Shown: positions 7,349-14,005 of the stretch, one piece after another
Numbering within the stretch: position 1 is the stretch's first letter
Layout of the letters: each line of letters starts with the position of its first letter
DNA from: Candidatus Alloscillospira gallinarum
GTDB lineage: Bacteria; Bacillota; Clostridia; Oscillospirales; Oscillospiraceae
Assembly: GCA_904420055.1 (NCBI GenBank)
Contig: CAJFTV010000110.1
Span: forward strand, 1-15,675
Direction: 5' to 3'
Length of the DNA: 15,675 nt
The notes under the pieces: generated by a model
What the model was told of the DNA's origin: nothing
What the model saw: only the letters and a program-made list of their open reading frames with translations
Databases searched by the model: none
Translations under genes and position numbers: made by a program

Positions 7349-7676
7349 AAATTTCATATACTGCGGTAAAAAGTACGAGGTCGTCGCTGCCTGTGTTTTC
7401 AATGCAGTGGCTTGAGCCCACAGGACATATATGGCATGTGCCGGGGGACAACAGCTCCTCAGCTTCGCCGCACAGTGCGCGTCCCGTTCCGCTTATCACA
7501 TAGTTTATATCGACGCTTGTTTCGTGGCGGTGCATGCCAATCCCGGCGCCGGCGGGGATTTTTGCGGTCATGACCTTGCCGCCTGAAAATGGGGACATTT
7601 TTGCGGAGACGGAGCCGCTGCCGCTGTTTAAGCCGGGAATTGTAATTTCTTTAAAAGTGTTGAAGTCAATTAACAT
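7347..7676 (-). CDS. Small single-domain cupin protein
   Basis: A 109-residue cupin with both conserved motifs. Motif 1 has H49-R-H51 followed by Asp56 where the family usually has Glu, then G62-x2-G65. Motif 2 reads G79-x5-P85-V-G87-x2-H90-x3-N94. Retention of the three His suggests a bound metal, with Asp as a conservative ligand change. Cupins of this size bind small molecules, sense or catalyse; no substrate can be inferred. It lies 26 nt downstream of the CsoR-type repressor on the same strand, with GGGAGG upstream of ATG 7676, so it is probably co-transcribed and metal- or thiol-responsive. Confidence 0.85.
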   Translation of the reverse strand: MLIDFNTFKEITIPGLNSGSGSVSAKMSPFSGGKVMTAKIPAGAGIGMHRHETSVDINYVISGTGRALCGEAEELLSPGTCHICPVGSSHCIENTGSDDLVLFTAVYEI

Positions 7677-7702
7677 GTGAAGCTGTACCTCCCTGAAAGA
7701 GG

Positions 7703-7978
7703 TTATGTCATGTTTGCAAAGCGCTCTACGGCCTTTGTAAAGCTCTCAATTGTCTTGTCCGGGTCTCCGTGCTCAATCCCGTCTCTCACGCAGTGCTTTA
7801 TGTGCCCTTCCAGTACCACCTGGCCGCACTTGTGCAGGGCGGATTTTGCGGCGTTTATCTGGGAGAGAACGTCCTCACACGGTATATCCTCGTCCACCAT
7901 GCGGTCGATTGCCTGGACCTGACCGATTATTTTTTTCAGCCTGCGGTGAAGGTTTTCCGCGTCCATACACTGTTTCAT
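7703..7978 (-). CDS. csoR: CsoR/FrmR-family metal-sensing repressor
   Basis: A 91-residue all-helical DUF156-type repressor. Predicted Cu(I) ligands are C34 (in IPCEDVL), H59 and C63 (in EGHIKHC), the Cys-His-Cys set and spacing of copper-sensing CsoR (C36/H61/C65 in M. tuberculosis). The pattern is unlike the Cys-Cys persulfide sensor CstR. C4 and C51 are additional. Such proteins are tetramers that leave DNA when metal binds. The start is placed at ATG 7978, because GGGAGG (7992-7987) sits 8 nt upstream; an in-frame TTG at 7984 would leave only 2 nt. No copper exporter or chaperone gene is nearby, so the regulated function is probably its cupin partner and its own transcription. Confidence 0.88.
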   Translation of the reverse strand: MKQCMDAENLHRRLKKIIGQVQAIDRMVDEDIPCEDVLSQINAAKSALHKCGQVVLEGHIKHCVRDGIEHGDPDKTIESFTKAVERFANMT

Positions 7979-7989
7979 ATACAAAGCCT

Positions 7990-7999
7990 CCCGTGACGG
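7990..7999. repeat. Palindromic repeat CCCGTGACGG, copy 1
   Basis: CCGT-G-ACGG is a perfect inverted repeat around one base. This copy overlaps the Shine-Dalgarno sequence of the csoR transcript. An identical 10-mer lies at 8049-8058, and a half-site, CCCGTCA (8027-8033), lies within the promoter. It is a candidate operator. Confidence 0.55.
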
Positions 8000-8013
8000 T
8001 AGAAAGTAAAAAT

Positions 8014-8042
8014 ATTATATATTTTGCCCGTCAATTTGTCAA
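8014..8042 (-). promoter_or_regulatory. Perfect-consensus promoter of the csoR-cupin operon
   Basis: Read on the minus strand: TTGACA (8042-8037), a 17-bp spacer, TATAAT (8019-8014). Both hexamers and the spacing are ideal for the housekeeping sigma factor. A promoter this strong is consistent with tight repression, presumably by CsoR itself. Confidence 0.85.
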
Positions 8043-8048
8043 ACAGAG

Positions 8049-8058
8049 CCCGTGACGG
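8049..8058. repeat. Palindromic repeat CCCGTGACGG, copy 2
   Basis: Identical to the 10-mer at 7990-7999 (centres 59 bp apart) and placed 6 bp upstream of the csoR -35 element. Together the copies bracket the promoter, as expected for operator sites that could allow looping or co-operative binding. Confidence 0.55.
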
Positions 8059-8152
8059 CAAGGCATGGCCGCTGACAGATACGCACACACTGTAAGGCGG
8101 CAGAGATGCTTTAAAAGTTTGCCAAAGGCGAAAGGAGCCGCGCATATAAAAG

Positions 8153-8182
8153 TTGACATTGCCGGGAAAACTATTTTATTAT
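8153..8182 (+). promoter_or_regulatory. Promoter of the glutamate-symporter operon
   Basis: Consensus TTGACA (8153-8158), an 18-bp spacer and TATTAT (8177-8182), with the start codon about 40 nt downstream. It diverges from the csoR promoter; the roughly 95 bp between copy 2 of the palindrome and this -35 show no further element I can name. Confidence 0.7.
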
Positions 8183-8221
8183 ATATAAAGATAATTTTAT
8201 GCCTGAATTGGGAGGAAAAAT

Positions 8222-9625
8222 ATGGCAGACACAGTAGTTTTTTCTGATTCATACGTATGGACATTTTTGTGCCAACTGGCAATTTTATTTGGGGCCATGC
8301 TTGTTGGAAATGTTATAAGAACGAGAGTACCGTTTATTAAGAAGCTGTATATGCCCTCTGCTCTGCTGGGGGGACTTCTTGTTTTGCTTTTAAAGCTGAT
8401 TCCGGCCGTAAACGGGTATATAGACAGCGTGACAATGCAGATAATTGCTTACCACTGCCTGGGGCTTGGATTTGCCGCGATGGCGCTGAAGACAATGAAA
8501 AATAAAAAGTCGGTATCTACCACTAAAATTGTGGAGAGCGGCGCCATAATGGCCAGTTCATACTTAATACAGGCTGTCGTGGGACTTGTAATATCAGTAG
8601 CCGCCTACTTTATTGGACGGTATTTCTATGCGGCCGGTCTCATTCTGCCCATGGGCTTCGGGCAGAGCACCGGAAGCGCCCTCAGCTGGGGCAGCAATTT
8701 TGAGACGTCTTACGGCTTTACCGGAGGAGCCTCTTATGGACTGGCTGTTGCCGCTATCGGATTTATTGTCGGCAGCATTGTAGGCGTAGCGTACATGAAC
8801 ATAGCAAGTAAAAAGGGCAAGGTGGTCAGGAGAAGAGGTGTGCATGTAGTTGACGAACCGGAGGAGGTTGATACAAACGAAATACCCAATTCAGAATCCA
8901 TAGATAAGCTTTCAATACAGCTCTGCTTTATTGCCATAGCCTATATTCTCTCATACGGATTTATGACGCTTTTGAGTCTCAGTGGAATTTCCGCCATAAG
9001 CGACCTGGCGTGGGGGCTCAACTTCATGTGGGCGCTTCTATTTGGATTTATAATGAAGCTCATACTCAGCAAGCTGAACAAAAAGGGAATTGTGAAACGC
9101 CATTATGTCAACAACAATCTTATGGACAGGGTAAGCGGATTTATGTTTGACCTTATGATTGTCTCCGGTGTAGTTGCCATAGATTTTGAAGATGTGTATA
9201 CGAATTTGCCCTTGCTCATTGTAACATGTGTGGTTGGCACAATAGTGACATTTATATATGTCAAGGTGGCCACCCAATATACATATAAAGGGTATGCTCT
9301 TGAAAGCTTTCTCACAAATTTCGGAACGGTTACCGGTACGGTCAGCACAGGAATGATACTGCTTAGAGAAATCGACCCCACATATTCAACGCCAGCCGCC
9401 TCAAATATAGTTTTGCAGAATATACCTTCAATTGCGCTTCTGGCGCCACTTCTGCTTACAATGGGATTTGCGGCTTCCAGTCTCACAAATACGCTTATTA
9501 TGTTCGGCGTATACCTTGTACTGTTTGTGGCGTATAATATTTTCCTGTTCAGAAGGAAAATATTTAAAAAGCGCTACCTCGGCAAACCGGAAGAGGATTG
9601 GACTGAGAATAAAAAGCAGGAATAA
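8222..9625 (+). CDS. Sodium/glutamate symporter, GltS (ESS) family
   Basis: A 467-residue polytopic membrane protein with about a dozen hydrophobic segments. The two inverted-repeat halves each carry a family pore signature: FGQSTGSALSWG (146-157) and FGTVTGTVSTGM (367-378), the latter followed by LLREIDP. A charged cytoplasmic loop lies at about 195-228 between the halves. Length is somewhat above E. coli GltS (about 400). GltS proteins import glutamate with Na+; other dicarboxylate-like substrates are possible. GGAGG lies 6 nt before ATG 8222, behind a good promoter. The acyltransferase gene follows after 23 nt without a terminator. Confidence 0.85.
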   Translation: MADTVVFSDSYVWTFLCQLAILFGAMLVGNVIRTRVPFIKKLYMPSALLGGLLVLLLKLIPAVNGYIDSVTMQIIAYHCLGLGFAAMALKTMKNKKSVSTTKIVESGAIMASSYLIQAVVGLVISVAAYFIGRYFYAAGLILPMGFGQSTGSALSWGSNFETSYGFTGGASYGLAVAAIGFIVGSIVGVAYMNIASKKGKVVRRRGVHVVDEPEEVDTNEIPNSESIDKLSIQLCFIAIAYILSYGFMTLLSLSGISAISDLAWGLNFMWALLFGFIMKLILSKLNKKGIVKRHYVNNNLMDRVSGFMFDLMIVSGVVAIDFEDVYTNLPLLIVTCVVGTIVTFIYVKVATQYTYKGYALESFLTNFGTVTGTVSTGMILLREIDPTYSTPAASNIVLQNIPSIALLAPLLLTMGFAASSLTNTLIMFGVYLVLFVAYNIFLFRRKIFKKRYLGKPEEDWTENKKQE

Positions 9626-9648
9626 TTGTGCATTTGGAAGGACTTTCG

Positions 9649-10812
9649 ATGAAAAAAGTGAGGTCAAATACTTATTACAAGGTGATATATAAGCTGTTTC
9701 TGCCCCTGTTCAGGATAGTTGCATTCTTTGTATACGGGGTTGCAGCAATACCCAAAAAATACAAGGAACCGATACTGGTGCTGGCAAATCACACCAGCGA
9801 CATGGACTTCTTGGTGGTGGCGGCTCATATAAGCAATCACATGTACTTTGTCTGTGACAGACATGTGGTTGATAAGGGGCTGTTCGGAAAGCTTTTTAAC
9901 CGTTGGTTTAACCCCATAGCGGTATTTAAGGGCAGCTATAAGATGGCGGAGGTAATGGAAATCATCCGCCGTGTGCGCAGCGGCGGCAGCATACTGCTGT
10001 TTCCCGAGGGGCGCCTGAGTCACAACGGCAAAACACTTAATATTGACCCCGCCACGGCGAAGCTGGCAAAAGCCCTGAAATGCCGGGTTATTACGTTCAG
10101 GTCGTCAGGCGGATATTTCAAGCAGCCCCGGTGGCAGGAGCATATGAACACCGGCTGGCTGTTCTCCTCCGGAATTGTAAATGAGTACGATAAGGAATAT
10201 GTGGCAAATGCGCCGGTGGAGGAACTCTTGCAGCATATAAGAGAGGACCTGTACGTGGACGCCTACGCCGAGCAGGCAAAAAAGCAAAGACGCTTCTGGT
10301 TCAAGCGCGGGGCGGAGGGGATTACGCGCTGCTACGACGTATGTCCGAAGTGCCATACCGTTGACACCCTTTATACATACGGCCGCCAGATATTTTGCAA
10401 GTGCGGATATAAAATGATATTTGACGCCAAGGGATACCTCCACGGCGACCCGCAGATTGTGTCCACAACTTCTGAGTGGGAAGAGCTACAGAATGAGGTG
10501 TACCGCCGGCATTTTGCCGCCGGGGTGTACTTCATGGAAGACAAGGTGATGATGCTTTTTGAATTCAAGGACAAGTGTGAGATATCACTGAGCAATCTGG
10601 CAAGCATCGGAACACTTGAGGGCAGAGCCGACAGGATTATCATCGGAGACTTTCAGTTCCTTTTTGAAAAGATTGAAAAAATGGAGCTCATGTTTGGAGG
10701 AAGATGGCTCGTTTTTGGATATGAGGGACGGCACTTTATGATTTCAGACAACAATGCGTGCTTTAACAAATATATTGCGCTGTACCTGTGGGCGACAGGA
10801 CAGCCCATGTAA
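9649..10812 (+). CDS. Lysophospholipid acyltransferase (PlsC-like) with zinc ribbon and extra C-terminal domain
   Basis: A 387-residue protein. A hydrophobic N-terminal segment (about 13-34) precedes the acyltransferase domain with catalytic H48-x4-D53 (NHTSDMD) and the acceptor-binding FPEG at 118-121. PlsC-type enzymes transfer acyl chains to lysophosphatidic acid or similar lipids at the membrane. Beyond the usual domain comes a zinc ribbon (C232-x2-C235 and C250-x-C252), then about 110 residues rich in beta-strand that look PH-like; this last point is inference. Simple PlsC enzymes are about 240 residues, so the tail is a true extension. The start is ATG 9649 with AAGGA 6 nt upstream; an in-frame GTG at 9628 is less well placed. 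It lies between the symporter and the SpoU gene. Confidence 0.8.
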   Translation: MKKVRSNTYYKVIYKLFLPLFRIVAFFVYGVAAIPKKYKEPILVLANHTSDMDFLVVAAHISNHMYFVCDRHVVDKGLFGKLFNRWFNPIAVFKGSYKMAEVMEIIRRVRSGGSILLFPEGRLSHNGKTLNIDPATAKLAKALKCRVITFRSSGGYFKQPRWQEHMNTGWLFSSGIVNEYDKEYVANAPVEELLQHIREDLYVDAYAEQAKKQRRFWFKRGAEGITRCYDVCPKCHTVDTLYTYGRQIFCKCGYKMIFDAKGYLHGDPQIVSTTSEWEELQNEVYRRHFAAGVYFMEDKVMMLFEFKDKCEISLSNLASIGTLEGRADRIIIGDFQFLFEKIEKMELMFGGRWLVFGYEGRHFMISDNNACFNKYIALYLWATGQPM

Positions 10813-10835
10813 AATTTTTAAAAAGCGGGATTTAT

Positions 10836-11663
10836 ATGGCAGAGATATTTGAAATAACGGATTTTTCCGCGCCGGAGCTGGACGTGTATGCCAGGCTCAC
10901 GGAAAACCAGCTTGTAAACCGCGCCGACCCGGAAAACGCCATGTTTATAGCGGAGAGCCCCATGGTGATTGAGCGCGCCCTGGACGCCGGGTGCGTGCCG
11001 GTGTCGTTTTTAATGGAGCGCCGGCACATAGAGGGTAAGGGCAGAGAGTTAATACGCCGGTGCGGCAATGTCCCTGTATATGCGGCCGGCCTTGAGGTGC
11101 TGACAGAGCTCACAGGGTTCCATCTCACAAGGGGTATGCTGTGCGCCATGCGCCGACCGAAGCTTCTAAGCCCTGAGGACATATGCAGAGGTGCCGGCCG
11201 GCTTGCCGTCCTTGAAAACGTCATGAACCCGACAAATATAGGGGCTATTTTCCGTTCAGCCGCGGCCCTTGGAATGGACGGGGTTCTCCTGACAAGCCAG
11301 GGGAGCGACCCGCTTTACCGGCGGGCAATCCGCGTCAGCATGGGCACCGTGTTTCAGGTGCCATGGGCGTATTTGCCAGAGGACACCGGCCTGACGGAAT
11401 TTTTACATCAGTTTGGCTTTAAGACTGCGGCAATGGCGCTGCGGCAGGACACCGTGAGCATTGCGGACCCGCGGCTTTTAAGGGAGAAAAAGCTGGCGGT
11501 GGTGCTTGGAACCGAGGGGGACGGTCTTGCGGAGACAACTATTTCACGGTGCGATTATACCGTGAAAATTCCAATGTCCAACGGTGTTGATTCCCTGAAT
11601 GTGGCAGCCGCCAGTGCGGTTGCGTTTTACCAGCTCGGCAGGATTAACAGCGCAGGTATATAA
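10836..11663 (+). CDS. TrmH/SpoU-family RNA 2'-O-ribose methyltransferase
   Basis: A 275-residue protein in two parts. The N-terminal substrate-binding region (about 15-110) has the ENQLVNRADP and FIAESPMVIERAL phrases of SpoU sub-binding domains. The SPOUT catalytic domain has motif 1 NPTNIGAIFRSA (131-142), motif 2 VVLGTEGDG (222-230) and motif 3 IPMSNGVDSLNVAAA (245-259), which form the trefoil-knot SAM site. It should methylate a ribose 2'-OH in rRNA or tRNA; the target nucleotide cannot be inferred. The start is ATG 10836, preceded by GCGGGA; the frame opens earlier, at 10788, inside the previous gene. It ends the three-gene run, before a terminator. Confidence 0.88.
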   Translation: MAEIFEITDFSAPELDVYARLTENQLVNRADPENAMFIAESPMVIERALDAGCVPVSFLMERRHIEGKGRELIRRCGNVPVYAAGLEVLTELTGFHLTRGMLCAMRRPKLLSPEDICRGAGRLAVLENVMNPTNIGAIFRSAAALGMDGVLLTSQGSDPLYRRAIRVSMGTVFQVPWAYLPEDTGLTEFLHQFGFKTAAMALRQDTVSIADPRLLREKKLAVVLGTEGDGLAETTISRCDYTVKIPMSNGVDSLNVAAASAVAFYQLGRINSAGI

Positions 11664-11677
11664 AAGCAGAAAAAACT

Positions 11678-11715
11678 AAAGTATCCGTGGCTAAACCAGC
11701 CGCGGATACTTTTTT
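11678..11715. terminator. Bidirectional terminator between the SpoU and AGCS genes
   Basis: AAAGTATCCGTGGCT (11678-11692) pairs with AGCCGCGGATACTTT (11698-11712), one wobble in 15 pairs, with a 5-nt loop. TTTTTT ends the plus-strand side and AAAAAA at 11670-11675 gives a U-run on the minus-strand transcript. It serves both convergent genes. Confidence 0.93.
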
Positions 11716-11727
11716 GCGCTTTATATA

Positions 11728-13122
11728 TTACAGACGTGTTTTTGCCTTTATCTGTTTCTTGAAATAGTCACCGGTCATATCGGCGGCAACCTTGGACAGG
11801 CCGATTACACCGATTAGGTTAGGCAGGGCCATAAGCCCGTTCAGCGTGTCTGCAATGTCCCAGACAAGCTGCATGTCAGCCACCGCGCCAAGCACGACAA
11901 AGCCCACAAAGACCACCTGATATATTATGCGGCTTTTTTCTCCGAATATATATTCAAAACAGCGCGTGCCGTAAAGGCCCCAGCTCAATATTGTGGACGC
12001 GGCAAAGAGAGTTATGCCCACAGCGATGATAATCGACCCCGCGCCGGAGCCGAACACGGTGGATATTGCGGCAAGGTTCAGGTCGCTGCCGGCCTCAACA
12101 CCGTAGGGAATGGGTATTCCGGAGCAAAGCAGCATAAGGGCGGTGAGGGTGCATATTACAAAGGTGTCTGCAAAGACCTCAAAAATACCGTAAAACCCCT
12201 GACGCACCGGGTCCTTTTCACTTGTGCCGGCGTGGGCGATGGGAGCCGAGCCGAGGCCGGCCTCGTTTGAGAAAATGCCCCTGCGCATGCCCCACACGAT
12301 ACAGGTGCGAACAGAGATTCCAACGGCTCCGCCGGTCACGGCGGAGGGGGAGAAGGCGCCCCGCACAATATCGCTGAGAACTCCGGGAAGGGCGGATATG
12401 TTTGCAAATATTACCGCAAGGCACGCAATAATGTATATAAGGCTCATAAACGGCACCAGCTTGGACGTTACGCTGCCTATGCGCTTTATGCCGCCGATAA
12501 GGACCACTGCCGCCACTGCCGCTGTGACAAGCCCGATTGGCAGACTTAGGTCATATTTAAAACCGGGGAAGATTGTCCTTATTCCGGCGTCAATACTGTC
12601 GGCAATGCTGCCGGCCTGTACCGCGCTGCCAATTCCAAAGGCCGCAAGCGCTCCAAAAGCGGCGAAAATGACCGCCAGCCACTTTGTTTTAAGGCCGCGC
12701 TCGATGTAGTACATGGGGCCGCCGACCCAGTCACCGTTTTTATCGCGTTTCCTGTACTTTACGGAGAGAAGCACCTCTGTATATTTTGTCGCCATGCCAA
12801 AAAGGCCGGCAACCCACATCCAGAATACCGCGCCGGGGCCGCCAATTGTTATGGCATAGGTGACGCCGGTTATGTTGCCCGTACCCACCGTTGCGGCAAG
12901 GGCGGTTGACACGGCCTCAAATGGTGTGACCTCGCCGCTGCCGGCGGAGTGCTTTTCAAAAATTTTGCCGGCGGTATTTTTCATGGCGTGGCCAAATTTT
13001 AAAAACTGTACGCCCCTGTTTCTCAGCGTAAGGAGTATACCCGTGAGCGTCAGCACAACGAGCATGGGAACACCCCAGACAAAATCGTTTACCGCCTGAT
13101 TTATGTTTGCAATCAGCTCCAT
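11728..13122 (-). CDS. AGCS-family sodium:alanine/glycine symporter
   Basis: A 464-residue membrane transporter of the LeuT fold. It has the family signature TALAATVGTGNITGV (73-87), followed by GGPGAVFWMW and KYTEVLLSVKYR, and the later RRGIFSNEAGLGSAPIAHA, all hallmarks of Na+-coupled alanine/glycine carriers (AlsT, AgcS, DagA). About ten hydrophobic helices are apparent. The start is ATG 13122, with GAGGGGG 6 nt upstream; an in-frame TTG at 13137 lies before that ribosome binding site and is unlikely. It is a single-gene unit between terminators. Which of alanine, glycine or D-amino acids is carried cannot be told from sequence. Confidence 0.93.
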   Translation of the reverse strand: MELIANINQAVNDFVWGVPMLVVLTLTGILLTLRNRGVQFLKFGHAMKNTAGKIFEKHSAGSGEVTPFEAVSTALAATVGTGNITGVTYAITIGGPGAVFWMWVAGLFGMATKYTEVLLSVKYRKRDKNGDWVGGPMYYIERGLKTKWLAVIFAAFGALAAFGIGSAVQAGSIADSIDAGIRTIFPGFKYDLSLPIGLVTAAVAAVVLIGGIKRIGSVTSKLVPFMSLIYIIACLAVIFANISALPGVLSDIVRGAFSPSAVTGGAVGISVRTCIVWGMRRGIFSNEAGLGSAPIAHAGTSEKDPVRQGFYGIFEVFADTFVICTLTALMLLCSGIPIPYGVEAGSDLNLAAISTVFGSGAGSIIIAVGITLFAASTILSWGLYGTRCFEYIFGEKSRIIYQVVFVGFVVLGAVADMQLVWDIADTLNGLMALPNLIGVIGLSKVAADMTGDYFKKQIKAKTRL

Positions 13123-13224
13123 CAAAATCCCCCTCAAGTTAATGGACAGCCATATATAATATATATCGGAAATACTTTGAGTTATGCAGTGAATTAGGTA
13201 TGCCCTATGACATATGCGGACACT

Positions 13225-13252
13225 ATTTTAACACATAAACGCAAGAGTGCAA
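13225..13252 (-). promoter_or_regulatory. Putative promoter of the AGCS symporter gene
   Basis: On the minus strand TTGCAC (13252-13247), a 16-bp spacer and TAAAAT (13230-13225). It would give a leader of about 95 nt before the start codon, with no recognisable glycine riboswitch. AT-rich -10-like sequence nearer the gene (about 13153-13163) lacks a matching -35. Confidence 0.35.
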
Positions 13253-13257
13253 ACAGC

Positions 13258-13284
13258 AAAAAACAGCACCTCGAAAGAGGTGCT
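13258..13284 (-). terminator. Terminator of the RHH-protein gene
   Basis: AGCACCTC (13265-13272) and GAGGTGCT (13277-13284) form a perfect 8-bp stem with a 4-nt loop. On the minus strand it is followed by G and six U (complement of A at 13258-13263). It lies 9 nt beyond the RHH stop codon. Confidence 0.85.
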
Positions 13285-13292
13285 TAAACGGA

Positions 13293-13466
13293 TTACTCCT
13301 GGCTGAGATTAATTTTGCCGTTTTCTTTCTCATATTCGGCGACACATCTGCGTATCAGATACAGAATCTGGCCGTTGGCAGAACGTCCTTCGTATTCACA
13401 GACATAACGGAACTTTTTTAAAAGCTCATCGTCAATTCTCAACCCAAAATGGCGTTCAATTTTCAT
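13293..13466 (-). CDS. Small ribbon-helix-helix (Arc/MetJ-type) DNA-binding protein
   Basis: A 57-residue protein with the RHH layout: a short strand HFGLRID (6-12), helix 1 from DELLKKFRYVCEYE, the turn GRSANGQ (28-34 region) that begins helix 2, and a second helix through YLIRRCVAEYEKE. RHH dimers insert the paired strands into the major groove. It is close to Arc-family proteins of Clostridia that are otherwise uncharacterised. The start is ATG 13466 with GAGGT about 7 nt upstream; the longer frame to 13589 runs through promoter-like, repeat-rich DNA and is rejected. No toxin-like partner lies on the same strand. Autoregulation through the repeats at 13533-13560 is plausible. Confidence 0.8.
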   Translation of the reverse strand: MKIERHFGLRIDDELLKKFRYVCEYEGRSANGQILYLIRRCVAEYEKENGKINLSQE

Positions 13467-13499
13467 TTTTTGTACCTCAAATAAATCCGTTATGGACTT

Positions 13500-13505
13500 A
13501 TTATA
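13500..13505 (-). promoter_or_regulatory. Putative -10 element of the RHH gene
   Basis: TATAAT on the minus strand, about 34 nt upstream of the start codon. The best -35 candidate, TTGCGT (13531-13526), is 20 bp away, longer than ideal; a weak -35 might mean activator dependence. Confidence 0.4.
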
Positions 13506-13532
13506 GACCTTTTTTAAAACCGAATACGCAAC

Positions 13533-13560
13533 TAGAGTTGTAGTAGAGTTAGTATAACTC
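13533..13560. promoter_or_regulatory. Direct and inverted repeats upstream of the RHH gene (candidate operator)
   Basis: TAGAGTT occurs at 13533-13539 and 13544-13550, 11 bp apart (one helical turn). The second copy also starts a perfect inverted repeat GAGTTA-GTA-TAACTC (13546-13560). Short half-sites one turn apart are what RHH dimers typically recognise, so this is a candidate self-operator. Confidence 0.5.
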
Positions 13561-13668
13561 CGAAAATTTGAAAAACTGTACCTGAGCATATAACTGGGGC
13601 GCTAATGCAGTGTATTTCGCGAGACAAACTATACCGATTGGTTATAGCTTTGTATTTAACATAGGTAT

Positions 13669-13697
13669 TTGATATTATAGACTTGGAGATTTATAAT
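13669..13697 (+). promoter_or_regulatory. Near-consensus promoter of the helical protein/DUF3737/aldo-keto reductase operon
   Basis: TTGATA (13669-13674), a 17-bp spacer and TATAAT (13692-13697), with a start near 13704. It diverges from the RHH gene. Its position argues against the first ATG at 13709 as start codon, since that would leave almost no leader, and supports ATG 13748. Confidence 0.75.
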
Positions 13698-13747
13698 TAT
13701 TATAACATATGTGTGGCCGCATTGCCGGCGGCAGAATGGAGACAGAA

Positions 13748-14002
13748 ATGAAATACAAATCCTTGGACGCTGTTATTGAAAATCTGAAAGATGCGGGATT
13801 TGGGGAACGGGCGATTTCGGAGTTTTTGGACTGTGTGGAAGCAGGTGACACCGACCGTCAGCTCAAGCTCCTGTCATGTCACAGGGCAAAGCTTCTAAAG
13901 CACATACACGCCGATGAAGAGCGGATAAACTGCCTTGACTATCTCGTCTATCAGATTAAGAAGAAGGGGATTTGCGCTGACATAGGACATAGAGGAGAAT
14001 AA
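13748..14002 (+). CDS. Small helical protein resembling a MerR effector-domain coiled coil
   Basis: An 84-residue predicted all-helical soluble protein. The stretch from about 38 to 70 (QLKLLSCHRAKLLKHI, then a short spacer, then INCLDYLVYQI) follows the pattern of the C-terminal dimerisation helix of MerR regulators, in which L-x2-HR-x-LL leads to a conserved LDYL-x-Y. No winged-helix DNA-binding part precedes it, and promoter sequence occupies the space upstream, so this is not an obvious recent truncation. The start is ATG 13748 with GGAG 6 nt upstream; in-frame ATGs at 13709 and 13736 are less well placed. It is first in its operon, 3 nt from DUF3737. The family assignment is tentative; a conserved clostridial hypothetical protein is the safe call. 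Confidence 0.65.
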   Translation: MKYKSLDAVIENLKDAGFGERAISEFLDCVEAGDTDRQLKLLSCHRAKLLKHIHADEERINCLDYLVYQIKKKGICADIGHRGE

Positions 14003-14005
14003 AAA

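Noticed and set aside
7979..7984. TTG start two codons upstream for the CsoR-type gene
   Set aside because: It leaves only 2 nt after GGGAGG, whereas ATG 7978 has 8 nt.
8059..8152. Possible riboswitch or structured leader before the glutamate symporter
   Set aside because: Some short complementary runs exist (for example GCGGC with GCCGC), but the segment is upstream of the TTGACA/TATTAT promoter and matches no riboswitch consensus I know.
13123..13224. Three GCATA words (minus strand) in the AGCS leader, considered as a regulatory repeat
   Set aside because: The spacing is irregular (14 and 16 nt) and the words are short; there is no symmetry or known motif.
13467..13589. N-terminal extension of the RHH protein to 98 residues
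   Set aside because: The extension crosses a TATAAT element and the direct repeats, whereas ATG 13466 has a well-spaced GAGGT and gives the normal RHH length.
13629..13647. Imperfect inverted repeat CTATA-N9-TATAG upstream of the plus-strand promoter
   Set aside because: The arms are only 5 bp in AT-rich DNA and the site is upstream of the -35, not in the spacer where MerR regulators bind; chance is likely.
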